Assembly: GCF_000308615.1 (NCBI RefSeq)
Contig: NZ_BAGB01000054.1
Location: 186,001-250,000 of the forward strand
Direction: 5' to 3'
Length of the DNA stretch: 64,000 bases
From: Nocardia jiangxiensis NBRC 101359
Lineage (GTDB): Bacteria; Actinomycetota; Actinomycetes; Mycobacteriales; Mycobacteriaceae
Positions 60,807 to 64,000 of this stretch are shown here, piece after piece. The stretch's first letter is position 1. The number at the start of each line of letters is the position of its first letter. The notes under the pieces are model-generated. The model saw nothing but the letters and a program-made list of their open reading frames with translations, was not told the DNA's origin and made no database searches. Position numbers and translations under genes: made by a program.

Positions 60807-61301
60807 TCAGGCGAGGACGCCGCTGTCGTCGATGACGATCTTCTTGGCCGTGCTGCCCGAGCGGCTGCCCAGGGCCTCGACCGCCTTGACGACGTCCGAG
60901 CCCTCGACGACCTCGCCGAAGACGACGTGCTTGCCGTCCAGCCACGGCGTGACGACCGTGGTGATGAAGAACTGGGAACCGTTGCTGCCCGGTCCGGCGT
61001 TCGCCATGCTCAGCAGGAACGGCTTGTCGTGCTTGATCTGGAAGTTCTCGTCGGCGAACTTCTCGCCGTAGATGCTCTTGCCACCGGTGCCGTTGCCGTT
61101 GGTGAAGTCACCGCCCTGCAGCATGAACTCGGGGATCACGCGGTGGAAGGGCGCACCCTTGTAGCCGAATCCGTTCTGGCCCGTGGCCAGCTCACGGAAG
61201 TTGCGCGCGGTCTTGGGCACGACATCGTCGAACAGCCGGAACACGATCCGGCCGAGCTTCTCGCCATCGGCCGAAATCTCGAAATACACGTTTTCGCTCA
61301 T
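60807..61301 (-). CDS. Peptidyl-prolyl cis-trans isomerase, cyclophilin type
   Basis: 164 residues from ATG 61301. Cyclophilin motifs: YKGAPFHRVIPEFMLQGGDFTNGNGTGGKSIYG with the catalytic arginine, GPGSNGSQFFITTVVTPWLDGKHVVFGEV. Cytoplasmic, no signal peptide. Housekeeping protein-folding enzyme. Confidence 0.95.
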   Translation of the reverse strand: MSENVYFEISADGEKLGRIVFRLFDDVVPKTARNFRELATGQNGFGYKGAPFHRVIPEFMLQGGDFTNGNGTGGKSIYGEKFADENFQIKHDKPFLLSMANAGPGSNGSQFFITTVVTPWLDGKHVVFGEVVEGSDVVKAVEALGSRSGSTAKKIVIDDSGVLA

Positions 61302-61387
61302 GGCCAATATTCTTAACATCGGCCCCCGCAGCCCCGAATCACTGCGGTACCCGCCGAGCAGTCCGGCATTGTTGTCACACCCCTATG

Positions 61388-61401
61388 CGAACATATGTTC
61401 G
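61388..61401. promoter_or_regulatory. LexA SOS box at dinB
   Basis: CGAACATATGTTCG is a perfect palindrome matching the actinobacterial SOS box CGAAC-N4-GTTCG. It covers the first possible ATG (61395) of dinB, so translation more likely starts at the GTG at 61401 or the mRNA is leaderless. Confidence 0.85.
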
Positions 61402-62639
61402 TGTCACGGTCAGGTGGTTCGGACGGTTCGGCGGCCTCGTCGCGGGGTGCTGCTGCGCGGGCGTCGATCCTGCATGCGGACCTGGATTCGTTCTATGCCT
61501 CGGTCGAGCAGCGGGATGATCCGCGGCTGCGCGGCAAGCCCGTGATCGTGGGTGGCGGGGTGGTGCTGGCGGCCAGTTACGAGGCGAAGGCGCACGGGAT
61601 TCGCACGCCGATGAACGGGCGGCAGGCGTTGCGGCTGTGTCCACATGCGATCGTGGTGCCGCCGCGGATGTCCGCGTACGCGCGGGCGAGCCGGGCGGTG
61701 TTCGAGATCTTCCGGGACACCACGCCCGAGGTGGAGGGCATCTCGATCGATGAGGCGTTCCTGGACGTCGGCGGGTTGCTGCGGATCGCCGGGAGTCCGG
61801 TCGAGATCGCCCGCACCCTGCGCGAGCGGGTGCGCACGGAGGTCGGTCTGCCGATCTCGGTGGGCGTGGCGGGCACCAAATTCCTCGCCAAGGTCGCCAG
61901 CGCGGTCTCCAAACCGGATGGGCTGCTGGAGGTGCCGCCCGGTGGCGAGCTGGACTTCCTGCATCCGCTGCCGGTCGAAAGACTCTGGGGCGTAGGCGAA
62001 GTCACCGCCCGCACGCTGCACGAGCACGGGATCACCCGGATCGGCCAGCTCGCCGAACTCGGCGAGAAGGGCCTGTCCGGGCTGCTCGGTCCCGCGGCGG
62101 GCCGCCACCTGTACGCGCTGTCGTGGGCCCGCGATCCCCGTCGCGTCGACACCGGCCGCCGACGCCGCTCCATCGGCGCACAACGAGCCCTGGGCCGACG
62201 CACCCGCACCCCCGAGGAGATCGAGGCCTACCTGTCCGGCCTCGCCGACCGTCTCGGCCACCGCCTGCGCGCCGCCGATCGAGTGTGCCGAACAGTGGTG
62301 CTGCGCTTACGGTTCGACGATTTCACCCGAGCCACCCGCTCCCATTCCCTGCCCGCGGCCACCGACCACGGCCGCGTCATCGATCAGGCCGCGCACACCC
62401 TGCTCACCGCGGCCATGCCGATGATCCGCGAACGCGGCCTCACCCTGATCGGCCTGTCCCTGACCAACCTCGACGACGCCCACACCATGCAACTCACCCT
62501 CCCCTTCGAACCCCGCCCCGACTCCACCCTGGACACTACCCTCGACCAGCTCCGCGACCGCTTCGGCGCGGGCACGGTCACCCGCGCCGCCCTGCTACAC
62601 CGGGGCGAAGGACTCTCGGTCCCGCTACTGCCCGATTGA
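61401..62639 (+). CDS. dinB: DNA polymerase IV
   Basis: 412 residues from GTG 61401. Y-family catalytic blocks: ILHADLDSFYASVEQRDDP, GISIDEAFLDVGG with metal-binding Asp-Glu, and little-finger region ending VTRAALLHRGEGLSVPLLPD. Error-prone translesion polymerase; controlled by the LexA box that overlaps its start. A long antisense open frame here is a shadow. Confidence 0.93.
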   Translation: MSRSGGSDGSAASSRGAAARASILHADLDSFYASVEQRDDPRLRGKPVIVGGGVVLAASYEAKAHGIRTPMNGRQALRLCPHAIVVPPRMSAYARASRAVFEIFRDTTPEVEGISIDEAFLDVGGLLRIAGSPVEIARTLRERVRTEVGLPISVGVAGTKFLAKVASAVSKPDGLLEVPPGGELDFLHPLPVERLWGVGEVTARTLHEHGITRIGQLAELGEKGLSGLLGPAAGRHLYALSWARDPRRVDTGRRRRSIGAQRALGRRTRTPEEIEAYLSGLADRLGHRLRAADRVCRTVVLRLRFDDFTRATRSHSLPAATDHGRVIDQAAHTLLTAAMPMIRERGLTLIGLSLTNLDDAHTMQLTLPFEPRPDSTLDTTLDQLRDRFGAGTVTRAALLHRGEGLSVPLLPD

Positions 62640-62806
62640 CCAGCCGTCGCGAGGAACCCGCCGAGACCACATCGATCGAGGTCACCGTCGGTCTCGGTGC
62701 GCGCGGCGACATTCAGGACCTCATCGCCTCGGTCAGTGAGCTGACCGGGGTGCTCGACGTGGACAGCGGCGACGAGACATATCGAATTCCCCTGCCGCGG
62801 AACCGA
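62636..62806 (+). pseudogene. Fragment of an ACT-like/MgtC C-terminal-type domain
   Basis: A TTG at 62636 overlaps the dinB stop (TTGA). The frame gives TSIEVTVGLGARGDIQDLIASVSELTGVLDVDSGDETYRI in pieces, an alternating strand-helix pattern like the small regulatory domain at the C-terminus of MgtC/SapB proteins. It then runs without a stop into the convergent gene at 62807, so no normal C-terminus exists. I read it as a truncated gene. Confidence 0.35.
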
Positions 62807-63868
62807 TCACGCGGGCACGACGCCGTGTGCCCGGATCAGCGGCAGATCGTTGTAGGTGGCGATGCCCGAATCGGCGGCCACGACCGCGGGCACCGCGTTG
62901 ATCACCGGCATGGCGGTCATGATGTGGCCCAATTCCATGAAATCGGCCAGCGTCTCGCCCTGGAAATCGGGCGGCGGCAGAAAGGTGACGACGTTCTTCA
63001 CCGTCGGGCGTCCGTCCACCTGGAGTACCCAGCCCATGTCGTCGATGGTCCAATTCGGTTCCAGCGTCTGACCTTTGCGCCACCGGACGTTCACATCGAT
63101 CAGCGTCCGACCGCCGACGATGCCCTTCCAGCTGGCGAACACACCGGCGACGCACCCGGCCGGGATGGTCCAGGAGTCCATCACGAGATCGGTTGTGGTT
63201 CGGGCATATTCGGGGTCGCAGCGCACTTCGTCGAGTTCCACGCCGAGCGCGTCGGCGATCATCCGCACCGCCTCGCCGAAGACGCCGGTGCCCTGCGCGG
63301 TCATCGCGGGCAGATCCGGATTGTCGATCGGCTGGCCGAATCCGACCGGACGCTCGGTGGCGGGCGAATCGTAGAAGGTGGTGTCGGCGGCCTCGCTGAC
63401 GGTCACCTTGTCCACGCGATCGCAGATGCCCGCCGAGACGATCGCCAGCAGATTCACGAAACCGGGGCTGATGCCGGAACCGAACATCGTCGCACCGCCG
63501 CTGCGGCACGCCTCGATGATCCGGTCCCGGCCCCCGCCCTGATTGTGGCCGGTGATGAACGACGCGGTCGCGACGACGTTCACCCCGGCGGACAGGATGC
63601 GGACCAGTTCGTCCACGTCGATCCACATCGGGTTGTAGATCACGCAGTCCGGTTTCAGCGCCAGCAGGGCGTCGACGTCGTTGGTCGCGGTAACGCCGAG
63701 CGGGTCGATCCCGCACAGCTCACCGACGTCGCGTCCGGCCTTGTCCGGCGACCACGCGTAGCAGCCGACCAGTTCCAGCGTCGGATTCGCGGCGATCGCC
63801 CGGACCGAAGCCTTACCGACATTGCCGGTCGTCCACTGGACGACCCGATACCGCGCATTCTCAACCAC
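62807..63868 (-). CDS. NAD(P)H-dependent DapB-like amine dehydrogenase family protein
   Basis: 353 residues from GTG 63868. Rossmann start YRVVQWTTGNVGKASVRAI, ATASFITGH, SGISPGFVNLLAI and GVFASWKGIVGG are typical of the dihydrodipicolinate reductase-like family common in mycobacteria. Natural substrate is unclear; some homologues act on amino acids. Upstream lie TTCTCA repeats at 63910. Confidence 0.88.
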   Translation of the reverse strand: MVENARYRVVQWTTGNVGKASVRAIAANPTLELVGCYAWSPDKAGRDVGELCGIDPLGVTATNDVDALLALKPDCVIYNPMWIDVDELVRILSAGVNVVATASFITGHNQGGGRDRIIEACRSGGATMFGSGISPGFVNLLAIVSAGICDRVDKVTVSEAADTTFYDSPATERPVGFGQPIDNPDLPAMTAQGTGVFGEAVRMIADALGVELDEVRCDPEYARTTTDLVMDSWTIPAGCVAGVFASWKGIVGGRTLIDVNVRWRKGQTLEPNWTIDDMGWVLQVDGRPTVKNVVTFLPPPDFQGETLADFMELGHIMTAMPVINAVPAVVAADSGIATYNDLPLIRAHGVVPA

Positions 63869-63909
63869 GAGCCCAGTCTAGAGACCCGTTACCTAATTCA
63901 GCATCGGTA

Positions 63910-63936
63910 TTCTCAAATATGAGAACTGTAATCTCA
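63910..63936. promoter_or_regulatory. Alternating TCTCA/TGAGA repeats, candidate operator
   Basis: TTCTCA-AATA-TGAGAA at 63910-63925, followed by TCTCA at 63932-63936, giving two overlapping inverted repeats. Sits 42-68 bp before the DapB-like gene and at the end of the next minus-strand gene. Confidence 0.45.
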
Positions 63937-64000
63937 CCCCGCGGGGATCTCCGACGGACGGCACGCGTCCATGACGGCGGTGATGGATTCCTCGCCCGGC
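63934..64000 (-). CDS. C-terminal end of a minus-strand gene, incomplete
   Basis: The frame from the window edge to TGA 63934 encodes a C-terminus ending AVMDACRPSEIPAG. Too little to assign. It would be transcribed toward the DapB-like gene, with 65 bp between. Confidence 0.4.
   Translation of the reverse strand, partial: PGEESITAVMDACRPSEIPAG

Noticed and set aside
1..64000. CRISPR arrays, tRNA or rRNA genes, insertion sequences, prophage
   Set aside because: No direct-repeat arrays, cloverleaf-like sequences, transposases, integrases or phage structural genes were recognised.

Overview
The window is high-GC DNA with dense, mostly ATG/GTG-started genes, many 4-nt ATGA/GTGA stop-start overlaps and many regulators divergent from their targets. 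F420-type luciferase-like oxidoreductases, an MCE protein, a type VII (ESX/WXG100) locus, DUF5313 and DUF5808 proteins and an actinobacterial SOS box point to a mycolic-acid actinomycete, most likely Nocardia or a close relative (inference from gene content). I saw no rRNA, tRNA, CRISPR array, insertion sequence or prophage; this reads as ordinary chromosome with several specialised islands.

Layout. 1-1030: end of a molybdenum-cofactor operon (mog domain, moaE). 1044-4378: MarR regulator divergent from an F420-type oxidoreductase, an RsbT-like kinase, a CobW-type GTPase. 4325-12203: an AmtR-like TetR regulator divergent from a nitrogen-assimilation operon (APC permease, a 44-codon ORF, two DUF1989 proteins, a carboxyltransferase-only urea/guanidine carboxylase, allophanate hydrolase); two AmtR-type operators lie between them. 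12272-14885: secreted peptidoglycan amidase, Rieske lipoprotein, small secreted protein. 14939-17331: galT-galK behind a lac-type palindrome. 17411-20561: thioesterase, MarR regulator with tandem palindromes, and a coupled methyltransferase remnant/membrane protein/multicopper oxidase operon. 20700-28188: epimerase, two-component system with a GT-C-like membrane protein, GT2 plus DUF2064 transferase pair, and a His-tailed permease behind a CsoR/RicR-type copper operator. 28523-39305: metabolic and membrane genes (second F420-type oxidoreductase, a C-terminally short aldehyde dehydrogenase, AraC regulator, HdeD, acyl-CoA dehydrogenase, YceI, an orphan MCE protein, alpha/beta hydrolase, molbindin).

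39402-40371: a fluoride riboswitch followed by two crcB genes. 40333-45385: a type VII substrate locus on the minus strand with a 1315-residue WXG100-like protein whose long disordered tail carries PPRNP proline motifs, a collagen-like Gly-Ala-Thr tract and five tandem DNPFG units; beside it are a YbaB-like protein and a WXG100 protein. 45582-47627: a convergent, overlapping histidine kinase/response regulator pair. 48077-49407: HxlR regulator divergent from an Asp-nucleophile hydrolase. 49491-52817: a TPR protein with a degenerate NB-ARC domain.

53002-64000: oxidoreductase, GDSL hydrolase, GT87 mannosyltransferase-like protein, OhrR-like MarR regulator, an extra ribosomal L7/L12 paralogue, TetR/NmrA-like divergent pair, cyclophilin, SOS-regulated dinB, a coding fragment, and a DapB-like dehydrogenase.

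The strongest candidates for something undescribed are the 1315-residue type VII protein with NPFxD and SH3-like motifs, the guanidine/urea operon whose carboxylase lacks its biotin carboxylase and biotin carrier parts, and the apparently catalytically dead NB-ARC/TPR protein. The copper/glycosyltransferase cluster at 18-28 kb is also worth a look. Calls rest on reading motifs by eye; no database search was run.
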